Source: Wolfiporia cocos | Taxonomy: Eukaryota > Basidiomycota > Agaricomycetes > Polyporales > Phaeolaceae | Reading direction: 5' to 3' | Assembly (NCBI GenBank): GCA_029448655.1 | Contig: JACCLO010000013.1 | Coordinates: 496,001-560,000 of the forward strand | Length of the DNA stretch: 64,000 bases | Part shown: positions 39,560 through 50,830 of the stretch, piece after piece | Layout of the letters: the number at the start of each line of letters is the position of its first letter | Numbering within the stretch: position 1 is the stretch's first letter | The notes under the pieces: model-generated | Databases searched by the model: none | What the model was told of the DNA's origin: nothing | Seen by the model: the letters and a program-made list of their open reading frames with translations, nothing else | Position numbers and translations under genes: made by a program

Positions 39560-40080
39560 ATATCGTTAGTTGTTATCTGATCATGGTCAGATAAGATAGG
39601 TGCACAGTAGATCACATGCTCACATGATATGGTCACAAGTAGTTACATTGTTATGCATCACCTAGTTACATAGTTACATCTGTCAGTGCGTGGCACACAG
39701 ACCTCTTACTTTAGGGTAGTAACTTAGATACCTGCACACACACATGTATATTACCTTACATGTCTGGGGCTTACTCCCCAGACTTGATATTGTTGTTGTA
39801 GGGGCTAGTCCCCCAGTTACTGCATACTGCCTGTGTGCCACCTGCCTCATCTCTCTCTATGACCTGCTAGTCTGGATATTGACCCTTGAGGTGACACTTC
39901 TAGTCGGTCATGCTGCCCTCCCATAGGTGGTACCCTCTGAGGCCATGCTTAGTGGCTGGCACAAGGTGGTTAGATTCCCCAGCAGGGCTGGTCCCACAGT
40001 ACATATGTACTGTGACACAATTCACTGTGTCATTGGTGGTAGTGTGCAGCTTATGTAAAGGTGCCTGTTCCTGACATCCA
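39560..40080 (+). repeat. LTR-like relic with TATA box and hairpin, copy 2
   Basis: Shows TTTAGGGTAGTAACTTAGAT, a TGTATATTA box (about 39745) and the hairpin GTCTGGGG-CTTACT-CCCCAGAC at 39762-39783. Compared with the copy near 47518, the stem differs but stays paired. Full ends not resolved. Confidence 0.5.
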
Positions 40081-40144
40081 CTATCTTAGTAGCGTGTCAT
40101 CTGGGATAGATAGGACCTTGGACACTTGAAGTAATACATAAACT

Positions 40145-40440
40145 CCTGTAACTATGGTCAAAGCTCTTCAGCTCAACCTTGTTGTAATGACAAGAGTCTT
40201 ATACTCATTCTCAAACTTAGGAAACCAAGCTCCAAATATTCTTGAGCTCAAAGTATGAAGTCCTCTAAGTGCCCATTGACTTATAGGACTATAGGCAAGT
40301 TCTACCACCACAGACTCAAATATAGCAAACAGGTATACAACACGTAACAATGATGAATTCAAAACAGTGACAGGGTTGGGCCTGTCAGAGCTGAAACAGT
40401 TTCCCTGTACTGTACTCAAGCAATGATAAGTTCCATCAGC
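40145..40440 (-). repeat. Degenerate, rearranged LTR fragments
   Basis: The stretch starting at 40165 (GCTCTTCAGCTC, CTTATACTCATTCTCAAAC) is an inverted piece of the chromovirus-type LTR. From about 40355 (AACAGTGACAGGGTTGGGCC, CAAGCAATGATAAGTTCC) a differently oriented piece follows. A mosaic relic. Confidence 0.5.
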
Positions 40441-40640
40441 ACTGAAAGATTAAATATCATCACAGGAATCCCATAAACCAAAGCCCCATCCTTCTGTATC
40501 CCTTCATCACAAGGTCTGATAGTCTTGACCATGCTACCCTGAGGTGCCCAGCCTGCAGAAGCTGGTCTGCAACTTCCATGGCCCACAAAACATAGAATCA
40601 TAACATCACCATAGGTGATGTCCCTATTGTTCAGGAGGTG
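40416..40640 (-). pseudogene. Metacaspase pseudogene fragment, left arm of a palindrome
   Basis: The minus frame has MILCFVGHGSCRPASAGWAPQG and DEGIQKDGALVYGIP, the catalytic-His region of the caspase fold as in the intact gene (VFFAGHGSQVPAPECWAPQG). It stops after VYGIP. It faces a second fragment starting at 40653; the 33 bases next to the centre (CCATAGGTGATGTCCCTATT...) are mirrored on the other side. Confidence 0.8.
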
Positions 40641-40652
40641 GTTATAAAAATC

Positions 40653-41371
40653 ACCTCCTGGACAATAGGGACATTACCTATGGTAATGTTATGATTATAT
40701 TATTCATGGGCCATGGCAGTCACATACCAGCACCTGAAGGCTGGGTACCACAGGGTAGCATAGCTGAGACTATCTGGCCTCATGACAAAGGGATGCAGAA
40801 GGACAGGGCTTTGACTTATGGGATTCCTAACCAGACAATTGCAGTCTTGATGGCACAATTAGCTTGCAGGAAAGGGGGCAGTATTGTTAGTGTCTTTGTG
40901 CATTGTCTGGCAGTGCAACTGCTCAATCTCAGTGATAGGTCACAATGTTGATTGTTGCAACTCCAGTGGTCTGTCCAGAGGCAGAGCAGCTGTTCACTCT
41001 TCAGCTGCAGATAGCTAGCTTGCATTGCTGCCTTCAAATCTGGATCAGAATATTTGCAATCAGGACCCAGCCACACTCACCATGATTCTCGCCAATGCCA
41101 TGAGCATGTTCCTGAATTTGGAGGTCAATTCTCATGTCATGCTTGCTGCTTGTCACCCTAGCGAATCTGCGCTTGAAGTGGAGACGGAAAGCGGCGGATA
41201 CGGCGCCATATGAATGCTTGTTCTCCTCGAAGCATTGTAAAACTGCACACCGAGGTCAATCATGTATGACAAGCTGATACAGAGACTCCCGAAGCTGTAC
41301 TCCCAGCATCCGCAATGCGTAGGAGTGCACAAACATAGGACCTTGTTCAAGACGATAGAGGGGCGGATCAC
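40653..41371 (+). pseudogene. Metacaspase pseudogene, right arm of a palindrome
   Basis: Plus frame: MIILFMGHGSHIPAPEGWVPQG and IPNQTIAVLMAQLA, then in changed frames NLDQNICNQDPATL, LEVNSHVMLAACHPSESA and QCVGVHKH, following exon order of the intact gene at 5216-6659. The region of the catalytic Cys (FDSCFSGG) is degraded: the stretch at about 40950-41010 no longer encodes it. It begins at the palindrome centre, so the N-terminal half is missing. A pseudogene by truncation and frameshifts. Confidence 0.8.
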
Positions 41372-41379
41372 ATGATCAT

Positions 41380-42447
41380 GACGCTACTCATCAGCCAATG
41401 CAAAACCGAAGAAGGTAATTGCTATGCCAAAATATTAGTATGCGATATTCTGGCGTGCCACTCACAACATGTTGCCGGTAGGTATAGACGGATCTCTCAA
41501 TGATTCTGGTACCCATCGAATTGCGGTCGTCACTGCACTAACAAATCAATCATGCTTCTCCACTGTCGTTGTTGTGTTTTCTATTGCCACCTATGCGACA
41601 TCCTTTCTCGTCATGAACTGGGGACTAGAAGGGCTGTGATCAGCTTACCGGTTGTTGAGATACGAGCGCACCTCACACGATTCACATACTTCGCCTTTAT
41701 CGCGAAATCCCCCCCCCCCCCCCCCCAGCTTGTCTAAGATGACTCCTTGATCTGCCACGTTTGCTGTAATCATTCTCCTTCACAGACGCTGCTCGAGTAC
41801 ACTGCGACAGAATGCGAGATGGTCATATCAATGCTTGATGGAGCTGGAAACCTTTCAATTTTTATGATCAAAGGCTAGCATCTTGCAAGGGGTGCCAACG
41901 CCGCATACGTATAAGGATGTTTTAGAGCTGAAGTCATATTTCCGGCCGTGGAAGCATCAGCCTCTATGCAAATACGACGAGAGCTATGCATAGAAAATCC
42001 GGGGATGAAATGGTGAGCGGTAGCAGCATACTGGGAGGTCAGAATGGGTATTCAGCGTACTGTATAACTCACAGATTGGGATTGGGGAGACACCGCCTCG
42101 GCAGTCGTCGTATCTGGGGCGATGTGGTCGCAAAATGGACTAAGAACAGTGCGACCTGAGAGCAGTGCACTCGAGCTCTGATCCATGCATCGCAGTAAAC
42201 CAGCATAGAGGAATTCCGATCCAGCTTATTGGACCCGTTTCAGTCACGTGTTATACGGCTGGACGCTCTAGTAGTAGTAACCGCCGCGGCATCTGAATCC
42301 GCTTCGGCTTTGAACTTCAGCGACCATCCTCACACATCGTTGGTGGCCGTCCCGTGGAGACTTTACATCCTGGTCTAGAATGTGGTGGTATGAACGCTTG
42401 CTGGTGAATTTTTGAGCTCTGACGAAGGATGACCAGACCTGTGCCGC
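41380..42447. other. No recognised gene; 18-base C run
   Basis: Contains a homopolymer of 18 C (41709-41726), which may be unstable or a sequencing weak point. Upstream part of the Sld3-like gene; a 5' exon or promoter could lie here but none is recognisable. Confidence 0.4.
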
Positions 42448-44220
42448 ATGCCAAACATCTCACTGACAAGAAAAATGTACCAATTGTCCAACCAGTGTCC
42501 CGTAAGGTGGACCGCGACGCAAGAGAGGACAATAAGTCGAGACTATCCTCTATCTCCTGGAATAGCCAAGACGCTCGATGAGCACGTCTGGCGAACATAC
42601 CTCCAGTTTCTGTGGCTGCCCGAGGTGCGTTCTTTATCCGTCAAGCGATGGGAACCACACACATCAAGCTACAATGTCAGTCCATAGTGCCTCTGCGCCT
42701 TTTTATACCATCCCTCTCGCGATCCTTTCGCACCACAACCTTGCCCGCTCCATCCGCACACCCGCCACACGCCTGCGTCCGGCCGCTTCTCCTCACCCCA
42801 CGGACTGCAGCGCAAAAGTACCAGGACCACATCGACCAGATGCTTGAGAACGAAAGCGGACCTGGCGACGCCGAAGAGCACATGATGTGGTTCGCGTACA
42901 AGAATGAGCGGACGAGCGCGGCGGGCCCGCAGGACGGCAGCGAGGACGCGTACGCGGCGGAGGAGCGGTGGAAGGATGCGTGGCTCGCGCGCATGGAGAG
43001 ACGCGAGTGCGTGGCTGCCTGCGCGCGTGCGCCCCGCTGAGCTCACTTGGATAAAGAGTCCAGATTCAGATCCTGCTGCACCTTCTGGTGCTGTCGCTGC
43101 CCGGCGCGGCACGCGATGCGCGACCCGAGAAGGACGAGCTGCCGCTGCACCTGTCGCCGTCCAAGAAGCGGAAGCGGAAGCAGGCAGAGGCACCCGCGGC
43201 GCCACGTACGCCGTCCCTCGAGGAGCTGCTCGAGTCGTTCATGGACAAGCTGTCGATGTGGCAGCTGGTGGCGTCGCTTGACGCCGACGAGGCGCATCCT
43301 CGCAGCAAGAACGAGCGCGACTGGATGCAGGTGTTCTGCGAGGACGTCGTCGAGGCTCAGTGAGTGCTCTCACCTCACCGACCCCGCCATGACGATCAAA
43401 CTGACATCGCCTATGGCTGTCGAGCAGGTTCAAAGCGACGCTGCCCGAGCAGTGCACGCTTCTCCGCTCAAAAGTGTTCCCAACCTCGCCTTTCTCCGAT
43501 ACGGACTCGGACGCGTCGCTTTCGCCGCTCACGCGGCCCAAAACCCTCCCCGCTCCTTCCCGCCCCCGCCCCTCGCCTGCGCCGCACGGCTCCCAGCCCT
43601 CCGCGTCCACCTCAAACAGCATCGCACGCACACGCTCGCTCTCTATCTCTCTCTCCGAGGAGCGTGCTCGCTCGCGCAGCAGGAGTCTCGGCGTCGGGCC
43701 GCAGGTGCATAAGCGGGCGCTCGCGCGCGAGGTGAGCATGACGACCGCGCTCGGGGCGAAGGCGCGGCAGCGGGCGGCGAGCAAGCAGGCGGCGGAGAAG
43801 CGGACGGCGCAGGCGGTCGCGCGGCGGGCGGGCGAGAAGGAGAAGGAGAGCGCGCGCGACGGGGCGCGCGCGGCCGCGCAGGGCGTCACGCTCGTTGCGG
43901 CGACGCCGGTCAAGCCGAAGAGGGCGAGAGTGGGAAGGGGCACGTCGTCGGTGGAGGCAGCGCGGGATGAGAGTCTGCCGCCGCTGCCGCGATGCGACTT
44001 TGGTGTAGGCGCTGGCCAGGGTGGGCAGGAGGAAGACGACGAGGAGGATAATGGGAACTTGACGCTTCCGAGCTCCCCGGACGTGATGCTGCTGAGCTCG
44101 AGCTCGCGAGGACCGTCGAGCGCTGCGAGTGGCGCTGACTCAGACTCGGACTCGAATGATGGACGTGGTGTCGAGAGCTTCAGCGGGATGGGACGAGCCT
44201 TCCGAGTCACACAAAGATAG
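42448..44220 (+). CDS. Sld3-like DNA replication regulator, four exons
   Basis: Exons 42448-42624, 42681-43006, 43057-43359 and 43428-44220. The three introns (56, 50 and 68 bases) are GT-AG and keep one frame, giving about 532 residues. Read through the splices, conserved blocks follow in order: RTYLQFLWLPES, EERWKDAWLARMERREVQIQ with ILLHLLVLSLPG, LLESFMDKLSMWQLVASLDA, DWMQVFCEDVVEAQFKATLP and EQCTLLRSKVFPTSPFSD. These resemble the fungal Sld3 domain, which brings Cdc45 to the loaded MCM helicase at replication start. The C-terminal half is low-complexity, rich in Ser/Arg and Ala/Lys, with AATPVKPKR and an acidic patch. The start ATG (42448) is the first in frame; an upstream exon is possible. 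Three broken copies occur in this window. The family call is from motif memory and is the main uncertainty; the exon structure is well supported. Confidence 0.75.
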
Positions 44221-44813
44221 CATATTCTAGTCCATGTACTTGTACCTCCACACAGCTTGCAATTGGAATGCTGAGATCATTCTGCATACAGTGCGTTCAG
44301 TGCGTCAGTGTGCCACGCCACTGTGGCCAACTAGGTGGCAGGAGTGGTGAGCGCTTGTCATGAGGGAAGGTTAAGCTCAAGCGCCCAGGTCAGCTGCACC
44401 GCAGCATGTAAGCCGAAAAGGTAAAAAAAAAACCTGAGCCAGGCGTGGCGGATGGTCGAACTGGCGAGCTCACAACGGTGCTGCCTCCCCCCCATGGAGG
44501 TAGCACCGCCGTGAGCTGGTCAACAGACCAACTCAGCCACTGTACGGCAATCTGTGGCCCGTGCTTTCTACTTATACTCGCCCTCTCCTGCAAAGCTGTC
44601 AAGTGCTGTACGACCGTATGACTCCATCAGTGTGGTGAACTGCCGATCGAACTGCCGATTGTGTTATATACGCATCGTAGATGCGATCTTGTTTATGGAA
44701 GGTTTCGTTCGTCACAGTACTGTATCTGAAGCCAGTTGTGATGCAGATTTCGACTCGATATCTGATAGACCTAATCATGCACGCTAGAGCCGCGCATGAA
44801 CGAATTAGCAAAC
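42745..44813 (+). repeat. Segmental duplication, right copy
   Basis: Counterpart of 1464-3630, covering exons 2-4 of the Sld3-like gene and about 600 bases of 3' flank up to GCACGCTAGAGCCGC. This copy retains exon 1 and open frames and lacks the RNase H scrap, so it is probably closer to the source. Confidence 0.8.
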
Positions 44814-45690
44814 GGCCATCAGCAAAAGGCGAGATAGTAGATAAGCATAGATAAGCGTCATCAGACTGGTAAACGTTGTCAGACTGGTTTAGGCCGATCA
44901 AATATGTTTTGTATTTTGACATCTTGGACAATACCAGGGCATCTGGTAAATAGCTGCGAAGTTGCGGGTGGCATCTGGTGAATACTTGAAAACTCGCAGA
45001 GGCATCCGGTGAATTGTTGCACAGTTGCAGAGGCATCTGGTGAAAGAGCCACCAGTTGCCAGGCCTGCTGATCTACCATGGGGCAGACAGTATTCACTCA
45101 GACATAATATTGGGACAAATTGCCCAGACTGATGATATATCCGAGGCACTCGAGGTACGTCAAAATTTATTGATTGCGTGCAATTACATAATGAGTACTA
45201 CAAATGGCACAGAAAGAGCGAAAGCGCTGGATATTCAGGGAATGGAAGCAGGGCAGCGCCAGTGCATGTTAGGGAGCCAGTATAGAGGGGCCAGTACATG
45301 TAGTACAATGCACAGTTTCTACTGTTGGAAGTGCGCGAGCGTCGGGCACGGTGCATGGGTGCGATCTCGTTGCCACAGCATGGAAGCAGTTGCACCCTTG
45401 GTAGAATAGGGGTGGTTACGCCAGATCAAGGTATGGTGGGACCGGTGGTGGTACAGCAGCCAGTGTTAGTATAAAGTTGAGGACACTATGTACATACCAG
45501 CACGTGTTTGTTACCAGAACCCACCACACCGTAGCAGGGTCCCTGGTGGGCAGTAGGGCGCGGCTGTTATCTGGTGCGACCCGAATTTCTACATCTACAC
45601 AGGGCAGGTTAGTAATAGATTAAGGATTGGATGCATATACCAAAGACGCAACAGGAATCCGTGGCTGGTGAGCCGAAGCAAAGGTAGTAT
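44814..45690. other. No gene recognised; short tandem repeat at 44936-45060
   Basis: A degenerate repeat of about 34 bases (GGCATCTGGTGAAT ... GTTGCAGA) occurs about four times at 44936-45060. The rest shows no recognisable coding or RNA feature. Confidence 0.5.
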
Positions 45691-46460
45691 CTATGAGTTA
45701 TTAAACCACTGCCTCAATGGAAAATATTGCACAGGACTTACTGATCCAGGAGCAGCAGCAGGACATGCAGACACAAAGTGATGGCAGCGGCAGGCCAGAG
45801 GGTCACAATGGGCAGGTGGGAAGCGAACACGCATTGCAGCAGTGGTGGCAGCATGCAGCAACTGCCGGAACATGCGGCAGAGGAAGGCAGAGGGAGTGGG
45901 CGGCGATTGATAGTGACGTGCCATAGGTGACAACAGTGGACATGGCGGAGATGTTGCATGATGTCATGGGCAGCACCGGCAGAAGGTGGGTGGGGAGCAA
46001 ATGCGCATTGTGGCAGTGGCAATGACGAGGACAGCAATGCGGCATGCAGCGACTGATGGGCAGGGTGAGGGTGGAAGTGAACATGGAGGCAGCAATGACT
46101 AGGACGATGGGGTCAGTGGGTCCTGATGGTGCCGTGCAGGCAGTGGAGATCCTTGTTGATGGGTGGGGAGAATGGGGAGCATCCATGATGGTCTCAGAGG
46201 TGTGATGGGGAGTGTCCATGGCCATTACAGTGGTGTGTAGGAGCGCCACCTGTGTGAGCATGAAGGGGTGTCAGGGAGAAGTGAGGCGGCATGGACCTGC
46301 TTGAGCAGGATGAGGATCATGACAATGATGTGGTTTCTTGGGTGCAAGAGCATGCCGGGGAACTTGCTCATGTGTATGTATCGTCAAAGATGCATAGATG
46401 TGCAGCCAGAATGAGAATGCAAAATGTAGCATATCATGCTCAATGTCAACAATGGCAGTG
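45691..46460. repeat. Degenerate repeat-rich GCA/TGG tract
   Basis: Words such as GGCAGCATGCAGCAACTG, CAATGGGCAGGTGGGAAG and GTGGGGAGCAAATGCGCATT recur with variation, suggesting an old tandem array with period near 100 bases. Long Cys/His-rich frames on the minus strand come from this composition and are not counted as genes. Confidence 0.4.
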
Positions 46461-46468
46461 ACCACATA

Positions 46469-47148
46469 GAGGGACTTCAGTGCCGGAGATGCATCTTTAG
46501 AGACACCGTAGATGCATCTGGGGCTCTCTAAGCAATCTTAACACCCAAGCATGCTGCATAGATGCATCTGAATAAAATAAGATGCATCTGCGCAAGAAAT
46601 ACCTGTGCAGGGTTCGAACACTTGACCTGGGATCAGCAAAGTTGCAACCTGTACCACTTCACCAAATGGTCTTGGTATCCGGTCACAAACTTGTCAATAT
46701 GATCCATTTGATGTCCTTTCATCGCCATAGCTGTTAATTGTCAATTCACACCTTAGTGCAATGTTCCAATTGCCCTGTAGGTAATTTATGACAGCATCCT
46801 TACCTCATTGCAGATACATATGGGTTGTGGGATACATTAATAATAAAGAGATGCATTCTGAGCTCAAGGAACACTTGAGCTTACTGACATATGAGCAGAA
46901 TGTTAAATTTTTTACAACCGTTATTATATCAACTACTGACTATATATTTGCACAAGATCCTCCTTTCACTAACCACTTTAGCTGAGTGGTTTCAGTTGCT
47001 GTTTCGCTGAGGTATCATGGTTCCTGGTTCGATTCCCGGCTTGTGATGCTTTATTTTGGTACTAACGGGCGCCTAATTTCGATGACTTAGAGTGCCCCAG
47101 ATGCATCTGCGGTGTCTCTAACGATGCATCTGTGGCACTGAAACTCTA
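46469..47148. mobile_element. hAT-like non-autonomous element E with tRNA-like arms
   Basis: Ends read GAGGGACTTCAGTG on the left and, inverted, TAGAGTTTCAGTG on the right. Inverted homology continues inward (CAGATGCATC, TTAGAGACACCG, AGATGCATCTGGGGC, CTCTAAG). Flanks ACCACATA (46461-46468) and CCCACATA (47149-47156) match at 7 of 8, the duplication length of hAT elements. The 10-base palindrome AGATGCATCT recurs near both ends, as subterminal transposase sites do. Each arm holds a tRNA-like sequence pointing outward: left on minus (box B-like TGTTCGAACCC at 46610-46620), right on plus (GCTGAGTGGTTTCAG then GGTTCGATTCC at 47026-47036). No transposase. Confidence 0.75.
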
Positions 47149-47339
47149 CCCACATATCCCACACACCAGGTTGAATGGCACATTGTGTTGGAATATTGGC
47201 CAGGATGATAAGCATGGCAATTGGTACACAGGGCAAATGTCGCTACTGGTTTCATATGGTCTATGTGATGCAGAATTGCACCATGGTAAATATATTCCCT
47301 CCACTCGTCTCGAACTCAGCAACAGACGTTCTCAGTCAC

Positions 47340-47730
47340 CTGACCAGTTAGAGTACATACGTGCAGACAGCTACGCTACCTGGTATATAGGTCACGTGTG
47401 TAGTATTATGTAAGGCGCTACTGGTCTGCTAGTAGGCGCGTGCACACAGGCCACGCTGCTTTAGGGCAAGACATATAGCCAGTAGTTACAGCATCTCTCC
47501 ATGTATATATACTGTGCCAGTCTGAGGCTTACTCCTCAGACTGATCAATCTATCATGGGTCGTTAAGACCTACTCTACCACCTTGCCTCGCTGCGCTCAG
47601 AGACTACTTGACTGCGTCACCCATCAAGCCCTTTCCTGTATGGGGGTCACTAGGGATTAACGTCATTGGACGTTGAGTAGTAGGGTGTTGAGGGGTATGG
47701 TCACAAGGTATTGTGACACTATGCATGGCT
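47340..47730 (+). repeat. LTR-like relic with TATA box and hairpin, copy 3
   Basis: Shows GCTTTAGGGCAAGACATATA, a TGTATATATA box at about 47503 and a 10-base perfect stem CAGTCTGAGG-CTTACT-CCTCAGACTG at 47518-47543. Ends not resolved. Confidence 0.5.
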
Positions 47731-48393
47731 TCATAATTTGTTAAGTAGTGCAGATTATCCTGTACATACCTCGTCGATTTGTAACCCTCATATCCTTTGG
47801 ATCACTGCAGTACTTGACTGGGGCATCATCTTGCTGGAAAAGTCAACACATTGTACCTACCTGCATGTTATCATTAGGTTCCCCTTCAGGGGGGTGGCAC
47901 CACCAACTCGCCAGTATTAGAGTGAGAGAAAGTGCAGGGGAAAAAATGAACGAGAGTACGTTGACAAGAGCCAGTAGATAAGGTATACAGGAGTGACACA
48001 TTGAAGAGCTGACCAAAATATGACAGAACCTAAACTAGTGATTGAAGGATGACTACAGTAATATCACTCGATTGGGTAATGAAGTTACCATAAACGTTCA
48101 GTGGCTGCTGCAAATTCACGTCATGGGTCCAATATGACATCATTAATGTGCATCTGCTCGAACACCATCTTGCCGCCTCACCTGGACACTTTGTGAGGGC
48201 CCTGCCACTAGTGCTATAATAGAATCATTAGAAAGTGTACATCAAATGCTAATTAGGGAACATCAAAGTTAATAGAGTAATTATGGCTATGGCAAAGAGT
48301 ACATGGAAATTATGCAAGTCATTCATTGCAAAACATTAATTCAGCGCACTGATGAAGGGCATGCCACGTTGTGTGGTGCATGCCACAGGTTAC
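47731..48393. other. No recognised gene
   Basis: AT-rich intergenic sequence with no repeat or motif recognised. Confidence 0.35.
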
Positions 48394-49087
48394 GAGGGAC
48401 TTCAGTCAACTATCTTAATCTGCCAACTGCCCTTCGCTTAAGAAATGGCAGTTGTGAGCTAGGTTTGCATGCAGATTAATCTACTGTGACAATAAAATGG
48501 TACATCCAGGATTTGAACCAAAGACCTTGGCACAGATGAGAATAAGAGCATCGCAGCATACATTAGCCAACTGAGCCACGGTGCAACTACTATCTGCACA
48601 CTTTTGAGCAATATATAGAGTATTTTGTAAACTTCATTTTCGCAGTTTAACATCTTCCATAACACAAATACAAATGAATCTGCCTCTAAAGACCTGTGAT
48701 TCCAGTGTATTCAGCTTTCCCATGGTGAGTTGCTCCAGGTCAGGCATGGTAAATCAAGCTACCACTATCATTGATTTCTTTATGCTTGTTGTAGCACTTA
48801 GTTGCCTTGATGATTTGCGGAAATTGTGTGCAAAATTTGTGTTATATATATTTTGATTGGTCACAGGTGATTGTTGCCACTATGGCTCAGTTGGCTAATT
48901 ATGTTGTGATGCTCTTATTCTCATCTGTGCCAAGGTCCTTGGTTCAAATCCTGGATGTACCATTTTATTGTCACAGTAGATTAATCTGCTGCAGCTAGCA
49001 GATTAATCTGCGTGCAAACCTAGCTCACAAATGCGATTTCTTAAGCAAAGGGCAGTTGGCAGATTAAGATAGTTGACTGAAACTCTA
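48394..49087. mobile_element. hAT-like non-autonomous element D, copy 1
   Basis: Ends GAGGGACTTCAGTCAACTAT (left) and, inverted, TAGAGTTTCAGTCAACTAT (right), with inverted repeats of about 200 bases. The arms contain palindromic CAGATTAATCTG words and a tRNA-like sequence each: left on minus (GGTTCAAATCC at 48509-48519), right on plus (GGCTCAGTTGGCTAA then GGTTCAAATCC at 48941-48951). The interior holds a 60-codon frame also present, inverted, in copy 2. A clean 8-base target duplication was not found for this copy (CAGGTTAC versus CGGTCAGC). Confidence 0.75.
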
Positions 49088-49996
49088 CGGTCAGCGTACC
49101 ATCGCTAGGTTTATTTTGACGCAACATAGGTGGATGTTACGGATCGAATATCCGTTCAGCTGAAATAACTAAGTCGAGTTACTCAGCGTATCGAGTAGTG
49201 CACTACTTGTCGGACTCAGCAGAGTCAAGCGTCGATATACTAGCTGCAGGCTTAATTGCTCAAGCCTTTGAGAACGAGTATAAGATCCTTGTAATTCAAC
49301 AAGGTCGAGCTGAGGAACTCAACCAGTATTTACATCAGGTTATATACTACGGTCTGTTAATCAGGGTCATAGTGTCCTTGGTACTGCTACTATTAAGTCC
49401 ATCATGCTAACGATATGAGTAATAAAGGAGAAGTGTTGCGGTTGAGCGCAACAAGGGATGAAATGTAGAACTACTGTGGTTAGACACAGAATATCAGCTA
49501 GAACGCGATGCGAATGCAGAGAGTGGGCATAGGGTTGTTATACATGAAACAGGGCCTGCGGTTGAATGGAGGCCCCTAGAAATAGAGCGCTGGGTACAGC
49601 GGTTGAATGCTAAGTCCTCATACACAGTGAGGCGTCAAAGAGAGTATTTGAGTGTACCTGGTAAAATCGTAACAGTGGAAGGAAGGGGATTGCCTTGTCA
49701 TCTGCTGGCCAGCAGTCCATTGCCAAAGCCTTGTTGAACACGCTTAGCATCGACTCGTAGGTCAGTGATCCTTGTGCAATACCCCCCGACTCGATGATGT
49801 CCGAATTGGTGGCTAAAACCAGCCGTCGGAGTTTGTCCAAGAGCCAGCTTAAAGGTCGATTGCCCTCCACAGACAGAGATTTCCTTGCCACGAAGACGAT
49901 TTTCATGGTTTGCACAGTTGCCTCCGTATTGACATTGAATAGTATATTGAACGCCCGAGCCTTTTGTTTGTGCAAGTGCTTCGTATGACGGAGCAC
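49088..49996 (-). pseudogene. Unrecognised coding fragment split by a solo LTR
   Basis: The minus frame 49996-49675 reads like protein (HTKHLHKQKARAFNILFNV, LSWLLDKLRRLVLATNSD, YESMLSVFNKALAMDCWPAD, AIPFLP). Skipping the solo LTR and one target duplication, the same frame continues at 49134 with PMLRQNKPSDGTLTVE up to the edge of element D. So a gene or gene relic was hit by both. The family is not recognised and upstream exons are not identified. Confidence 0.5.
49135..49674 (+). repeat. Solo LTR, second LTR family, inside a coding fragment
   Basis: TGTTACGGATCGAATATCCG to AAAATCGTAACA, 540 bases, flanked by the perfect 5-base duplication GTGGA (49130-49134 and 49675-49679). Plus orientation, opposite to the copy at 38879-39358, which lacks about 60 bases present here near 49500-49560. 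Confidence 0.92.
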
Positions 49997-50800
49997 AACC
50001 CAGATCAGGCCCAGTGAAAGTACCTCATATCAGATTCTATCAGTAGCTACCCGATATGATCTGATACTAAAGTTGGACTCTTCATAGAATTCGCTATTTT
50101 TAGGCGCCCGGCTGTATACTAGAAGCTGCTGTAACGTACTGAACACTAGTAGGATAGCATTCCAATATACTATTATTTATCAGAAAATACCAGACGGCCC
50201 TGTCTGAAAATGTAGTGACTATCCCAAGATACTTGGTCATACCAAAATGCAGAGGCTCGTTCAATCAGGGCATACTCGTACATATCAGGCCCCATTCTTT
50301 GAATTGCTTCAATTTATCAACAGTTACCAGAAAATATTTTGCATATTTTTGCATCGTACCAGAAAATACCGAAATACACCGAAACCATCCGCATCCACAT
50401 TTTGCGTCATACCAGAAAATAAACGAACCTATCAGCAGAGACTCTAAGCATGCACAAGAAAATTTGCGAATCCAGCAGGGCGATCGTATGCGTGTATCAG
50501 GATCTACTGAAATAAATTGCTCTAGTAAGCATACGGCTCAACCAAAAAAAGGTGCACGTATTGTCCAATTCACCAATTACTTCTTCTTTTTCTACAGAGC
50601 AAGTCAATATAGCTTCATGAACCAAGTAGAGTGAAAAAAAACATACCAGCTCCTTCTCCATGTCTTTGTATTGCTATGAGAGGTTGAGTATGCGACGAAG
50701 AGCTATGAAGAATATATTCTCACCTGCAGTACCTCTTTCGACAAAGTGTGAAAGTGCTCCTCAAATTCTTCAAGCATACCTTCAGGATTCTTGCTGTGCC
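49997..50800. other. No gene; recurring TACCAGAAAATA words
   Basis: The word TACCAGAAAATA or a close variant occurs at least four times between 50170 and 50425 among AT-rich sequence. No known element was recognised. Confidence 0.4.
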
Positions 50801-50830
50801 ACTCCTTCCCATACAGATTCCTGAGAGGCA

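Noticed and set aside
43239..44210. 323-codon minus-strand frame opposite the Sld3-like gene
   Set aside because: Antisense reading of GC-rich exons; contains antisense of introns and has no recognisable domain.
45738..46261. Cys/His-rich minus-strand frames as a zinc-binding protein
   Set aside because: They follow from a degenerate GCA/TGG-rich repeat tract and lack ordered Cys/His spacing.
46590..47050. Functional tRNA genes in element E
   Set aside because: Box A/B-like words exist, but a proper acceptor stem and cloverleaf could not be formed by eye; treated as tRNA-derived sequence.
48674..48856. 60-codon frame MNLPLKTCDSSVFSF... as a conserved small gene
   Set aside because: It is present in both copies of element D only because the whole interior is copied; differences do not obviously favour synonymous sites.
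39359..49134. A single retrotransposon bounded by the LTRs at 38879-39358 and 49135-49674
   Set aside because: The two LTRs are in opposite orientation and each has its own 5-base target duplication, so they are separate solo LTRs.
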